A DNA stretch of 64,000 nucleotides, taken from positions 449,001 through 513,000 of the forward strand of contig OY986968.1 in the NCBI GenBank assembly GCA_963920575.1. The letters run 5' to 3'. This stretch comes from Narthecium ossifragum. Lineage: Eukaryota; Streptophyta; Magnoliopsida; Dioscoreales; Nartheciaceae. Position numbers and translations under genes: made by a program. Under the pieces are notes generated by a model, which had not been told where the DNA came from, made no database searches, and saw nothing but the letters and a program-made list of their open reading frames with translations. How positions within the stretch are numbered: the first letter of the stretch is position 1; every line of letters starts with the position of its first letter. This document shows positions 41,379 to 53,743 of the stretch, one piece after another.

Positions 41379-41508
41379 CTTGACGGAAATGAGCTATAGG
41401 TTTTTTCTTCAAAAAAATAAATAAGAAAAAGAGTGATGCGAACCTTTGGCCTCTCGTATTAGAAAATCTTGATTATTCAGATGGTAACCAATCCCACCAT
41501 GCTCTAAA

Positions 41509-41710
41509 CACTACAATAAACACACACATATATATATAAAATAGAATTCAGGACAAGCAACCAACTCACGGGTATAGAAAATCGTGGTCGTAGAGATTTC
41601 CTTGCGAATTAAATTTCTAGAATTTTAAAGCTAAGTAGATGACATCATTATAAAAAAAATGTCGATTTTGATATATTTGAGCTCAAATTGATCAATGTTT
41701 TGTTGTAGTA
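41509..41710. mobile_element. Short CACTA-like element, about 200 bp
   Basis: It starts CACTACAATAAA and ends TTTGTTGTAGTA, the reverse complement of TACTACAACAAA, which matches plant CACTA termini (CACTACAA). The interior is non-coding. The 3-bp flanks (AAA and ACA) do not match, so a target duplication is not confirmed. Confidence 0.5.
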
Positions 41711-41951
41711 ACAAGCATCCACGGGCCCATAGCTCGACCCAATTAGAGATTCTTAGACCCATTAGGAAACGCTTGGGCCCAAAACCGCTCAGTCCTTATG
41801 TGGCCCAACTCGAATTCGACCTGATCGCATTGTATGCGGTCGAGCCTGGTTAGTATGTTCCCTTCAGAGGTCGAACCTTTGTGGGTTTGGTTTCGATTTC
41901 GCAGCTATCTTTCGAAGCGGGAAGGGGGATTAGGGTTCGTTTGGATCGCCA

Positions 41952-44900
41952 ATGGCTTCCAATCCCAATCTCGACGATGTAATATCTATTCGATTGCCGT
42001 CCATTTCCTTAACTCCACGCCTCAAGTGACTCTTGTCGATTTTGCAACTGAGATTTCCTTGTTTGACCTACTTTGGATCTTTTTTTGGTCCTAGGTCGAT
42101 GATTTTGGAGGAGATTATACTGGGACTCGCCCCCCCGGCAGTAAAAATTCAGGTTTTCGTTCACTTTCTCGTTCTTTGATTTTGTGGATTATTTGGTCGG
42201 GTGCACGGAAGATCGCCATAGGCATTCCTTTGTTGTTTTTAACAAGAAGTTGTCTTTTTCGTTTCATTTGAAGGTGCGAAGAGAAGTTTTGGAGATCTCG
42301 ATGAAGAAGAGGATGATGTGTTTGGCTCCAAGAAGGTAATGCATGATTTTGGTTTCTGTTATTCTTGAATGGTTTCGTGTAGAGGTATGTGCCTGAGGGT
42401 ATTATAATAACATGCAGCGGCATAACCTCTTTGTTGGGATTGCGAAACAAGTCCAGCAAAGTTTTGTGAAAGCTATAAATGAGAATGGAAGTTCTATGTG
42501 GCAGTGATTCGGTACAAAAGAGCTATGTATGACACTAGCCCAAGTCTAGATGGAGAGATGTGGTCACTGGATTGATAGTTTCTACGTGCTAATAGATTCA
42601 TTTGTATTTTGAAAAGTTATTTGATCAAAAGATTATCTCTTGGTTGTTGTGAAATATGAGATTGCTTTTGTTGAGTGCCAAGAAGATCTCCATCTAGATA
42701 ATATTATTTGTGGACATTCCTATGTGCAAGTGGTCTTGCATGTGATTGATAGTTCAGTATAAGAGAAACAGCCGAGACTCTTTTCTGGCCAAAAGCATTG
42801 TCAGAGTGCTAGCAAGAGACATCAACCAACATATAAGCATAAGTTACGTCATGCCACAAAGACACATGATAGGCATCATCAAGGATTACATAGAACTGGC
42901 GATTCATTTTGTGTGACAATATGTACGCACAGGATAGGCATCATCATGATGAGACGTAAACTGCACCTGAAAGCAGATATACCATGAACCACCTCAAATG
43001 CATTCAAAATAAGCTTCATGTCTTTTAGGTTTAGTTGTTTGGGTTCTTTTTTTGAACAATCAAGGCTGGTCTAATTCTTTGGCATACTCAGATGAAGATG
43101 GAGGCTAATTGATTTTAAATTGGCGTGATCTACATATGTAATGTAACAATCACTTATGAAGAAAAGATGTCAAACTCTAGCAAACGGCCAGGAAAGTGTT
43201 GCTATGCTAAAGTCATGTAGTAGACTGTGATTAAAAGGTAAGAAATAGACTGTAAAAATCACTCTAGAAGTAAATATGGCATGCAAATTTACTGCATAGA
43301 TTGCAGCACTGCAAGTGTTATTTAGGATTAGATGTACAAGCTAGCTAAGGGGAAGATGACAATAGTTTTTCATGAAGTCATGACGACAAGTTGCTTCTGT
43401 TATAAGTGATTTTGTCTGCAGAACTGTATTCTGGACGATATAAGTCCATTTTGAGATAATATTATGGTGTGATTATTCTAGTCATACCTTTTCTTGCTCA
43501 GCTAAATCAACTGTGGGACTTGTAAGTTTGAAATCAACGTTGTAGATCCTATTGTACAGCACTAAACTAGTGAGACAATACTAAGTCATGCACTTTGAGA
43601 GCATACTTCCTTTAATTGGAGAGCTCAAACTGTTTGGCTCCTATTGCAAATATATTTGTCTATGCATGCATACATGCAAGCAGTAGATATGTATATGCAT
43701 AAGAACATTTGCAAACTTTTGAAACATTGTGGGATCACTAGTTCTTTCTTTTTGATGAAGGGAAAATCAAAGGCCGAAGAAAGTGGGCCTGGTGCAGCAA
43801 CAGGGATGATTTTATCTCTTCGTGAAAGGTGTTTCAGGCCTCAATAACTATTTATCCATTTCCTCCCAGCAATTTTCTTGGTCATTACTGTAAATATTTT
43901 GTGATGGTACTGAAGTTTAGTTCTCATCTTCTTTATTTTTCAGTCTACAGAACTGTAAAGACAATCTTGAAACATGTCAGGTATTGCTGTTGTTTCTCAT
44001 AATTAAGTGATGCTATTTTCTTTACTAAGTTCCGCTGCTGCTGCTTTTTTTCTATTTTAAATTATATATTGTCTCGAACATGCTGTTGGAACTGATTTTT
44101 AGTGGACATTTTATATTTTGAACTTAGATAGTGAAATCTTGCGATCTCTATTATTCAAGTCATAATGTAGACAACCTTGGAATTTGCTTGCATATGCAGT
44201 TGTGCCGAGGTATACATTTAAGTTTTAACATGTTTCACTTTGTCTGTTCTTTGATATGTATACACCACTGGTTTGGTTTGGTTGATTTGGATATGTCAAA
44301 CTCAATCTACTTTACCTTCAGTTTGGACCTACCACCTGAAAAGGATAATCAAAATATTTCTAGAATCGGAGCACTGATCATATCTCCTTATGCGGACAAA
44401 GTTGATGCCAACCATGCTGTAGACGCCTTTGATCTTTATGACAAGAATCTCTAGATGATTGAGTAGGATGAATTGACCTTTAATCTTCGTGCTACTGCAT
44501 TAGCTAGTCGAGAAGCTTCTTAGAAGTTATTTGAGTGAAGGTAGGTTTCATGGTATTTAAATATAATTAAGGTGATTGTAGCAATGTTGGAGACAAATGA
44601 ATGATGATTGCAGCAGCCTGAGGCATTTTTTTGTTGTAAGGCACTTCTTTGAATAAGAGAGGAGCAAATAGATGAGAAGGAAACGCTGATATGCAAGGAT
44701 GGTTAATTTTTCTGCAGCATAAGAAGTTGATCTCAGACATAACCTAGTAGAAAGTTATGATACTAAAAGAATGAGCTTGTAGTCTGTTGAATGAGGTGAT
44801 TGCAATGATATAAGATAATGAGTCAAAAGAAATTTCTAGGCTTGCTAATAAAAATTAGTACTCATATCCATTTAGAAATGGCTGCAATGATACTCCCAAA

Positions 44901-47900
44901 GATCAAGCATCCTCTTTGAAGTTAAATTAAAACTGAGGATTTAATTCATAATCAGAAAGTAGTTTAACCAAGACGGACCACTTTAGGAAGAGCTGGAGCA
45001 TATAATGGAAATTCTTTTAAACAATTTTAACAGAGGTTTGAAGAGATCAGTTCGACTGGTCCAAGATTTGATGCAGTTCTAGAGAAGATGACTTAATCAT
45101 CTGGAATGATGAAAAAGGAGAAGGCCTCCTGACACATCTGGGTGCTCCAAAACAAAAGAGAAGGCAAAGCAACACTCTAAAGGGTCTAACATTCTGAAAA
45201 TAGGCAGGATATTCGATAGTTAATTTGAGTTCTAACTCATAAGAAGCTGTTCGCCCAGCTTTTGTTCTTGATTCCCTTTGTTCTTGTTGTACATGTTTTA
45301 AGCCTCTCAAACCCCTTCTCCATCCTTCTTAGTCTTCTTTAACATTCTTCTTGTAAGTATCTGGGGTCTCCCTGATCCCCCCTTTCACCATTTTTTGTCT
45401 TCTTTAACTGTTAGGCATCTTATTGATACCAATGATCCAACAAAAGATGGTCTGCTGCGAATGCCTAAAATGCACAAACTGGCCTCACGTGCAATCTTAA
45501 GCATATTTTCTTGAATTTACTGGTTTGCAAACAATCTTAAGCATATGTTCTATGGTGGTTTTCCGCCTTTATGTTTGTATGATATACAGCACAGTGCTAG
45601 TGCAATATTAATCAATAAGTTTTATTGCTGTACAGAGGGTATTAATAAAGCTCAATACTTTTTTTTTGAGATATTTTATATAATATAATTTTTCTTCTAT
45701 GCGGAGTAATTTCCAACATTCTTCGTTTGTGGACTGCATTTTTTATTGTTAGTTAAATGGTGGCATTTGTTTCAGACAGAGCTAGAAGCAACAAAGGCAG
45801 AGATTCTAAAGTGGCACTCTGCATTCCAGAATGTACCAGTTACACCTGCAGGCACGTCTCCTGGTTCGTTTTCTTCATTACTAAGCTTATTCCTCTTATC
45901 TTGTTGTTGAGAATACAGTGATTCTAGTTTGATTTGCTTTGGCCGACAGATGCTATATCTTCAGTGATCTGCATTTTTCCTTCCCCATTTTGATCTTTTT
46001 TGAGATTATATTTTTCTGTTTCTGCTCTATGCAGAACCTGGTCTAGTCGTAACATATCTTCAGAACTTGAAGTCTTCTGAGGATTCTCTGAAGGAACAGG
46101 TTTATTTCATGTCTTTCCTGAACATGCAACTCCGGGGGACATGCATAAGGTAGAAGACTAACTGATATGTGAACTGTTGCTTGCCAGCTTGAGAAAGCAA
46201 AGAAAAGGGAAGCTGCATTTATAGTAACTTTCGCTAAAAAAGAACAAGAAATTGCGGACCTGAAGGTATTTATATCTTCTTTTAATGCCTTTGCAGCAAC
46301 GGAGTAATTTGTCAGTTGGCTGAACTTTTACTTCAGAACAACTCATTGTTGGTTGATTCAGGCTCTTAGCTTTCTGTAAAGTGTCTATTACAATAGCCAT
46401 CCTGGGTCTGTATCTCACCTATTCCTGGTTGCTTATGAATAGCTTGCCTCAGCGCATGTCAAGCCATATATAAAGAAAGAAATGGTGATTAATTTGTAAT
46501 TTGAACTTGATGATGGTAGTTAGTCTACAGGCTTTTTCATAAGCTCTTCAGCAATAGCAGTAAGTCTGCGTGGGTTTGTGAGTTCTTTTGATTATGTACC
46601 TTGAGGTGGTGAAAAGAATATCACTCAGGGCATGATCATGCATGTCCTCTGGTGGAACTCTGCTTCTTCTTTACTAGTGCATCACTGCCGTGTTTTTTTG
46701 TGCTATCGCTTCAACTATAGAATACTTTTTGAATCTGTAGGCCCTTCGAAATGATTATCTGAAATGTTTAGTTTTCCCGAGTTTTACAATAAGAGTCCCA
46801 GAAAGAATGCTTATTTGTTCCTGAATGGATCTGTTAACCTTTCAGGCCTTTGATTCTTGTTGTTCAAAACCTTGGATTAGTTGTTTATATCTGTAGCTTG
46901 GCCTGGTTTTAGGGAATAAGTTTCTGCCCTCTTTCAAATGGGTAGTTGTTATTCCTTTTTGTGCAACGGTACATTTCTACTGGTCTTTTGGAAATATATG
47001 GTTTTATTCTCAAAAAACATGTTCTGTAGCTCAGGTAGCAATAATTCCATGAACTAAGAACATGTTGCATTATACTTGTTTTCAACTGCAATCTCTCTTA
47101 GCAAAGATAATTTGTCGACGTGCACTATTTGGCTTATACATAGTTGAATCGTTTCAATGTTGTTCGATGGAGCTCTTATTTATTGCCAGTAAGCACAATT
47201 TTTGTTTTTTGTTGTTTGATTGTTCCATTTGGATAATCTGTGAAAAAGGATACGTGAAAACCAGTGCAAGTTATTTAAAGCCAACTGCCATACAATTGGT
47301 GAAGGTCAAAGACTTGCTTCATGTTGGAGGCATTAATACGCTTTAGTGGTAATCACTTAGGGTGATAGATTGAAAGCTTAATTTAAACTTTTAGATGGTT
47401 GAAGTGCCATCTATCATCCTAAACACTTGAAAGAAAATAGACATTTTGCCATATTTTTCGTTTAGAGGCATTCGTCCTCTTCTGGTTGGCCAAGATTAGT
47501 TCCATTTAGTCCTTGTTCTTGAACTACAGGTTAGTTGTCAATTGACTTGTTTTTGTTTGTTAGCCCTCTCAGTAGAGAACAAGAAAAATAGGGATCGGTT
47601 TCAACCTTGCTTCTAGTGATAAGGCTAGCCTTTTGACTTATAGGACGCTTAGACTCAGCTCACAAAGCAAGTGCGCCATAATTTGTGGATTTCTTCATTC
47701 TTATCTAGTTTCCTGATCAAATAAAATTTTCCATATTTTCATACTCTATGGTATATTGAGCTGATTAGCTGAATTTTGTCTGTCTATTAGTCTGCAGTCC
47801 GGGATCTAAGAACACAGTTGAGGCCACGATCAATGCAGGTATAACAACATCAATTCTGCTTTATGTGCTGCTGAAGTTTCTTTGCTTTTACCTATTTATC

Positions 47901-50900
47901 AAACAGCCTATGCTTGCCCGTGTGAAATATACTTAAGAGTTTCTTTTACTCATCAATGTTTAAGCTCCACACTACAGAATCTTTTGCGGTATTGCAGCTC
48001 CTAATCGGATTATTGTGTCCAGTTTTTATTTTTAAATTACCAAAATGCTTGCTAGGATGTTAACCATCTTACAATTTTTGCATCTACCAACCTATGCTTA
48101 AGGAGGCAATCGTGGATGATGAAGACCTTTAAATATTACTTAGCATGGTTCTGGTGCATCATGAAATCTTTGGAGTTATTATACGGGGATGAAGCTATTG
48201 ATCAGCATGCAAGTCCTAATTCCATCTTGATGACACAATATACTAGAGGTCGTTTTCTTTCATGAAGGCCAGTAAGATTTGCATACCTAAGCCATCACAA
48301 GCTAACTTTTTCTTATCTAGTTATTCTGTCCTGACGAGACGTGCTAATTAAGGGGACACTACAATACAAAAGAGTACTAAGTCACCTTCTGTAAAATATG
48401 TAAAGATTAGCCCATTGAGCACGTATTGGCCATTCTGTAAAACCCTGCAATCATTATTTATCCTTTTTCAACAAGTTTATTGCAATGCTTGCAGCCTCTT
48501 TTGATGGATGAATTAGGGATGAAAACTGAAATGAATGCAAGAAAAGGTGATTAAATCAAGGCGAGGGTTAAATAATCAAGGAAAACAATTTGGTCCTATG
48601 AGAATGGAAAAGGGGAACAATACAAGAAACCATTTCTAACCTTCAATGCTTAAAAGTCTATTGTTTTTAGCCTTTTCTTCCCTGGATTGGTTAGATCCTT
48701 AGAAATGTTTTGATATTGATGTCAGAGAGAGGGGAGGAAAGTAAAGGGATGGTTTTCTTGGAGGTTTCTCTTAAGACTCTCATAAGGTGTCATCTCCTTT
48801 GTGGATCTTTTTTATGTTGCATGAGTAGATCAGAAAGGCTACCTATTGATTAATCTATAGATGATGTTATGTTCTTTCCTTGTTTTGTAACGCTAATATT
48901 TCTTTTACAAGTCGTGTTTTCTCGCTGATCTATTGACTCAGTTCTCGGAACTATGTTTTTTTATTTTCTGATGCTTTTGATTAGATTGTTTTTCATAGTA
49001 GTAAGAGGGTACCTGTCCTTATTATTCATTAGCTTCTGAGTCAGTATAGGTGTTAGATTTGGTGCATTCCCTCTACCAGATGTCTTAATGCATTTTCTAC
49101 TGACTTCTCAGACAAGGAGGTTGTTACTTGATCCAGCCATACATGAAGAGTTCACACGTCTAAAGGTGCTGCTTGTTTTTCTGGTCTTTGTGAACAAAAT
49201 ATTTTGTTGCGAAAAAGTTCAGCTGATCATATTATTTTCTCCCTATCTTCCTCTTCTCTTGGCGTTTATGAAATGCTTCGATAATCCAAATATCGAGAAG
49301 TTATGGTAGATAATTCTCATTTTATGTTGGGTTTTCTAACAGAAATTAAACTAGCAGATGAAATGTAGTTAGTGATTTCTTTTAAATGTTCCAGAATTTG
49401 GTCGAGGAAAAAGAGAAGAAAGTAAAAGAGTTGGAAGACAATGTCAATGCCATGAATTTCACTGCATCAAGCAGACTTGGAAAAATGTTAATGGCCAAGT
49501 GCAGAACGTTGCAGGAGGAAAATGAGGAAATTGGGGCCATGGCTTCTGAAGGGAAGGTAAAAGGCACCAAGTCTTTATCCTTATCAGAATCATGTTTAAC
49601 AGGCTAGATGAAGTGATGGAATTTGACTTTCAGCTTTACAGAGTAGTTTAACTTGTACTGGTGAGTATTGGCTCCTTTATTGTTATTGAACCTCATGAAC
49701 ATTTTGTGCTAAAGGGTAGCTGATTGATGGAGGCAATCTGTTTCTCAAAAGGCTTGGAGATTCTTCTAACGATTGTTTATGCTATTATTATCTAGCTCAA
49801 TCATTGCTTGTCTACCTTATTCACTTCCAAAAAAAAAGGCTTATGAGTAAACAGTTCTATCCTCTTTTTTCACCTATTTAGTCTTATACACAGGCATCAC
49901 CACATATACTTGCACTGCTGGTTTAACATAGATGCGATTACAACTAACAGAAAATAATGTATTGGCCTCTGAAACTCATTAACTTCTTAAAAAGTTACTA
50001 TTGTTTGCCAAAAACATCCCAGAACCATATGCACAAGGTCTAAGCTGTATAAATACATGATATTTTAGGTTTTCAATTCATTGTAAAACCATAAATTATT
50101 CTAGGATTTTGTGTGGATGCTAACCTATTGCATGTTTCTGGATTTGTAGATTCACGAGTTGGGTATGAAAATTGCTGTGCTGAAATCTCAGAATACTGAG
50201 CTCAGAAATCAGTTTGGTGGTAACGTTTTTCTCTTACCTTCTACTTCAAGTTGCTTTTAGCTAGGTTGTTTACTTGTTAGATTTTTATCTCAAGAAAGAT
50301 CAAATTAAAGAGGTAGGTTGCAGCTTGTTTGTATTGTCCTAATATACTTTAGATTTTCCTTTGAAATTAATTTCTTAATTTCCCTTACTAGAAGTTCTGA
50401 CATTTCCATATCTGTTAGAAAAGAAAGCATTCTTTTACTATCTTGCGTCTTTGTGTATCTCGTCATCTATTCGTGCTTGTTTTACCGAAATGCTTTTCAT
50501 TTTTGTTTTCTCCTTGTTATGCTTGTAGTATTTGGGATACACAAATTTGGGTTGTTACTGCATTTATGAACGTAATATTTAGCTCTATCTCATGCTCATA
50601 TCTGGTCATATGATATACTTCTTTTGCCAAATTGTTTCTTTATGTTTAGACGTAGTAGCTGGATACACTTCAGATAATTGGCATGAAATCCTCCGTTTTA
50701 GGCATGTTCATGCACTTATTACACCAGACTAGCTTTAGCTATAGGAGTTAAAGTGGCCTTTATTTATGAAGATTCCTTTTGACTTTACTCATTTTTCTGC
50801 ATGCAGAACTATATAAACACATGGATGGACTAACAAATGATGTGGAGAGATCAAATGAAATGGTATGCTCTGGTCTCTAGCAAATATTATTTTATAGTGA

Positions 50901-52180
50901 TTATCATGACTTCTGAAGGAGGTATAGTGGACTCTGCGAAGCACAGTTACCCTTTTTACCATGAATACCAGAATGTAGCATTCTGTGTATTTTACCTGTG
51001 AATTCAAGGGGTTTGGTACTTGATGCACTAAGGACTTGGATGAAGAGATATTTTAAGCACTACTTCACTGACCCGGCCAAAAGGAAATAGCCATGAGTGT
51101 CTAAATGTTTGTTTCTCTCTCTTTGCAGTGAGCATTGTTTTCCACCAACCACTCTGTGCAATCCTGCTAATAGGATGTTTGTTGATTTGCATCAATTAGG
51201 CGTCTCATGCTAATAAGATTGTATGGATTATGTGATTCTGCTCCTTAATGCAATTGCTTAAAGCAAGAAAACAAGCTAATAGTTGACCTTCATGCCCAAG
51301 AGAAAATAGAAGAAATTGAGGGAAAAGTTGGATAATTCTGTGTTAATGGTAAGTTATTATAACTCAAAGAGTATCATCAGGCAGTCCTTAAATTCCAATA
51401 AATGACCAGTGGCCTCCAAATCACCGATGATATTGATAGCATGCATTCCTCCTAACAGCACAATCTTCAATAGTACACCCTAGAGGACCGTCTTCCCACC
51501 TAAATCTAGCACCTAGCTCTAATCACCTTTTTTTACTTGTTTAATCAGCTTATGCTTTAATCAGCACATAATCATGAGTGTATGGTATGTTGGCCCATCT
51601 TTGGCATTATAGAGTGATAAAGAGTTAGAGGATTTCAAGCCAGCAAAATCAAAATCAGCTCCAACAGCAGATCCTCCTTAACAGCTTTTTGTAATTCAAA
51701 AGTTTGTTTTTCCTTATAACTGAATTGTTTATAAATATGGAAACATGTACCACATGAAGAAGGAGGTATTAGCCCAAATTGTTTTCTTTCATGGATCCTG
51801 AGTACGTGGGGGCATTTGCCTCCTAAGCATGGATAATAGGCTCAACTAATAAAAAAAGAACATAATCGTGAGGGTGAGAGGGGACCAATAATCACACCTT
51901 AGGTTTTATTCTGCAAGTTGAACTGCTATAATTTTTCCTAGTCCAATGTGATGTCATTGTGCGCGCGCATGTATCCAAAAAATTGTTATGCTAAGTGGGA
52001 TTTTTTTTCCCCCTGGAATTTCAGGTGTTGATTCTGCAAGAGAAACTAGAAGCGAAGGACATTGAGCTAAGAAAGCTAAAGGAAATGTTAACCCAGAAAG
52101 AACAACCTGAGGAACCCAATGAAGAAACTGACGAGAAGAAATCAGCAGAGGAAGTGAATTTTGTGGAAGTAGTATCTTAA
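41952..52180 (+). CDS. FIP37: FIP37 / WTAP homologue, m6A methyltransferase complex subunit
   Basis: Nuclear coiled-coil subunit of the mRNA N6-adenosine methyltransferase complex (WTAP/FIP37 family), about 338 residues; Arabidopsis FIP37 has about 330. Exons: 41952-41978, 42095-42140, 42274-42335, 43761-43828, 43944-43980, 45776-45863, 46035-46099, 46188-46265, 47791-47838, 49112-49165, 49395-49556, 50150-50219, 50807-50862, 52025-52180. Landmarks in order: RSFGDLDEEEDDVFGS, GMILSLRESLQNCKDNLETC, YLQNLKSSEDSLKEQLEKAK, KSAVRDLRTQLRPRSMQTRR, LLLDPAIHEEFTRLKNLVEE, KMLMAKCRTLQEENEEIG, ELYKHMDGLTNDVERSNEMV and LILQEKLEAKDIELRKLK. The acidic C-terminus ends EEVNFVEVVS. All junctions keep frame with GT-AG borders. 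Introns reach 1.8 kb (43981-45775). The start gives MASNPNLDD, joined to VDDFGGDYTGT, as expected of the family. Confidence 0.95.
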
Positions 52181-52439
52181 AAAACTTCTCTGACATGGAT
52201 GCATCTAGTGCTGAGGTGTACTTATCATCTTAATTACAGACCATTCTTTCATTTAGTTTTATCCAAGAGCTCTTTAAAGTTTCATTGGGTATGTATCTTT
52301 AACCGAAATGAGTTTCACTCAAATCCATTAAGGGTCTTTTGTCAAACTGTAAGCTTGTAAGTTATCTCAATTCTGCTTTACTCGTCTGATAGTCTCTTGG
52401 AAGAGTACACAGATTTATGAGTGCCAAAACCCCTTTTGC

Positions 52440-53165
52440 TGTAAAATTTGTAGCCTTTGTTGACGGCAATTTGTTTGCCGTAATGTCGTAATGATGTCGT
52501 ATTGTGGAACTGCTGATCAGGAGCTTTGGTATTCTACTGCTTTGGTTACGACAATATTTAAGTCCGTTGCGGAAGGTTGTAGTTTTTTTTCTCCCAGCTT
52601 CCTCTAGGCGCTCGGCAACGAAATCGATTGCTTTTAGCGACAGCTGTAGTCAGGTGTCGTTAAAAGGTACAGCTTGTTAACGGCGGTCGAAGAGAAGCCG
52701 TCGTTGAAGGTTGAAGCCTTTAGCGGCGGCACGGCTTATCATCGTCCGTCAATGTAGGCTTTTAACGACGGGCTGTCTAGCGTTTTAGCGATGGTGAAAT
52801 TCCAAGCCGTCGTTAAAAGTTGAAGCGTTTAGCAGCGTTCTTTTAACGACGGGTTGTTTAGCTTAGCTCTTTAGCGACTGTCGCTAAAGGTTGAAGCTTT
52901 TAGCGGCGACAGGGATTGTTATTGCCCGTCAATGTAGGCTTTTAAATACGAGTTATCAATCGTTCTAGCGACGGCCAAATCTAAACCGTCGCTAAAGGTT
53001 GAAGCGTTTAGCAGAGGCATGGATTGCCACCGCCTGTCAATGTAGAATTTCAACGACGAGTTGCCTACCATTTAAGTGACGGCAAGTTTCAAGCCGTCCC
53101 TAAAGTGCTGAAGCTTACGGCAACGACATGCATCACCGATGTTGAGGCAGCTTGTGACTTTTAAT
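52440..53165. mobile_element. CACTA-type subterminal repeat array (remnant)
   Basis: About 0.7 kb built from GTCGCTAAAGGTTGAAGC, TTTAGCGGCG, CCCGTCAATGTAGGCTTTTA, ACGACGGGTTGT and TAGCGACGGC words. They form three to four imperfect units of roughly 105-130 bp (landmark GGTTGAAGC/GTTGAAGCG at about 52708, 52816, 52889 and 53000). Such GTCGCTAAA-rich repeats are typical of subterminal regions of plant CACTA transposons. No TIR or transposase was recognised, so this is a decayed or non-autonomous piece. It lies directly downstream of the FIP37 gene. Confidence 0.5.
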
Positions 53166-53179
53166 GACAACTGGCATGA

Positions 53180-53345
53180 GTAACTATCCACTCTCACTAC
53201 CCTCTTAATCACCCACCTTCATCGACCCCTCTTACCATCTCTATGACTCAGATGTCACGTGTTCTCATCTCTCTATAAATTATCACATGTGAGAAAATAC
53301 ATAAGTCAAATTATGACTCGTAAAATCTTTTATATATATATATAT
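53180..53345. repeat. Dispersed repeat, copy 2, with TA tract
   Basis: It has GTAACTATCCAC, CTCTTAATCACCCACC, CACATGTGAGAAAATACA and ATTATGACTCGTAAAA in the same order as the copy at 39695-39850. It is followed by a TA run at 53331-53347. Confidence 0.55.
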
Positions 53346-53743
53346 ATCCATCCCACGGATCCCACGGCGTCAAACATCCCCAAAAAATCTGATATAGTAA
53401 GCTATGTTGTTGAAGTTGCGTATCAGAAACTCCATTAAGGCAGGGCTTTTATGAATTGCAATGAACATAAACCTACGACTCCCTTGAGCGATTCAAACTG
53501 CAATGACTCAGAAAAAACTCGAGCAATTTAACGTGACTGCTCTGAGGCATAAGGCTTTGTTCTATCTGCAATTGAGAGAAGTAAATGGGTGTTTGATAGC
53601 CAAAGTAAAGATGAAAATGTTTGCAGCAGCAAGATCTGATGTCGTAGCACAAAAGCTTCTGATCCTCTGAGGGATGGCACTGTATTTGAAGAGTTAAGCT
53701 GAAGGCAAGAATCTACGATTAAGTGCATTGGAGATGAGCTGCT

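Noticed and set aside
47030..47060. GTAGCTCAGGTAGCAA as a possible tRNA or SINE A-box
   Set aside because: No B-box or tRNA fold follows; it lies in a FIP37 intron.
51255..51350. Possible extra FIP37 exon (Lys/Glu-rich words before exon 14)
   Set aside because: Exon 13 joins exon 14 in frame and matches the family (ERSNEMV then LILQEKLE); adding this piece would break the alignment.
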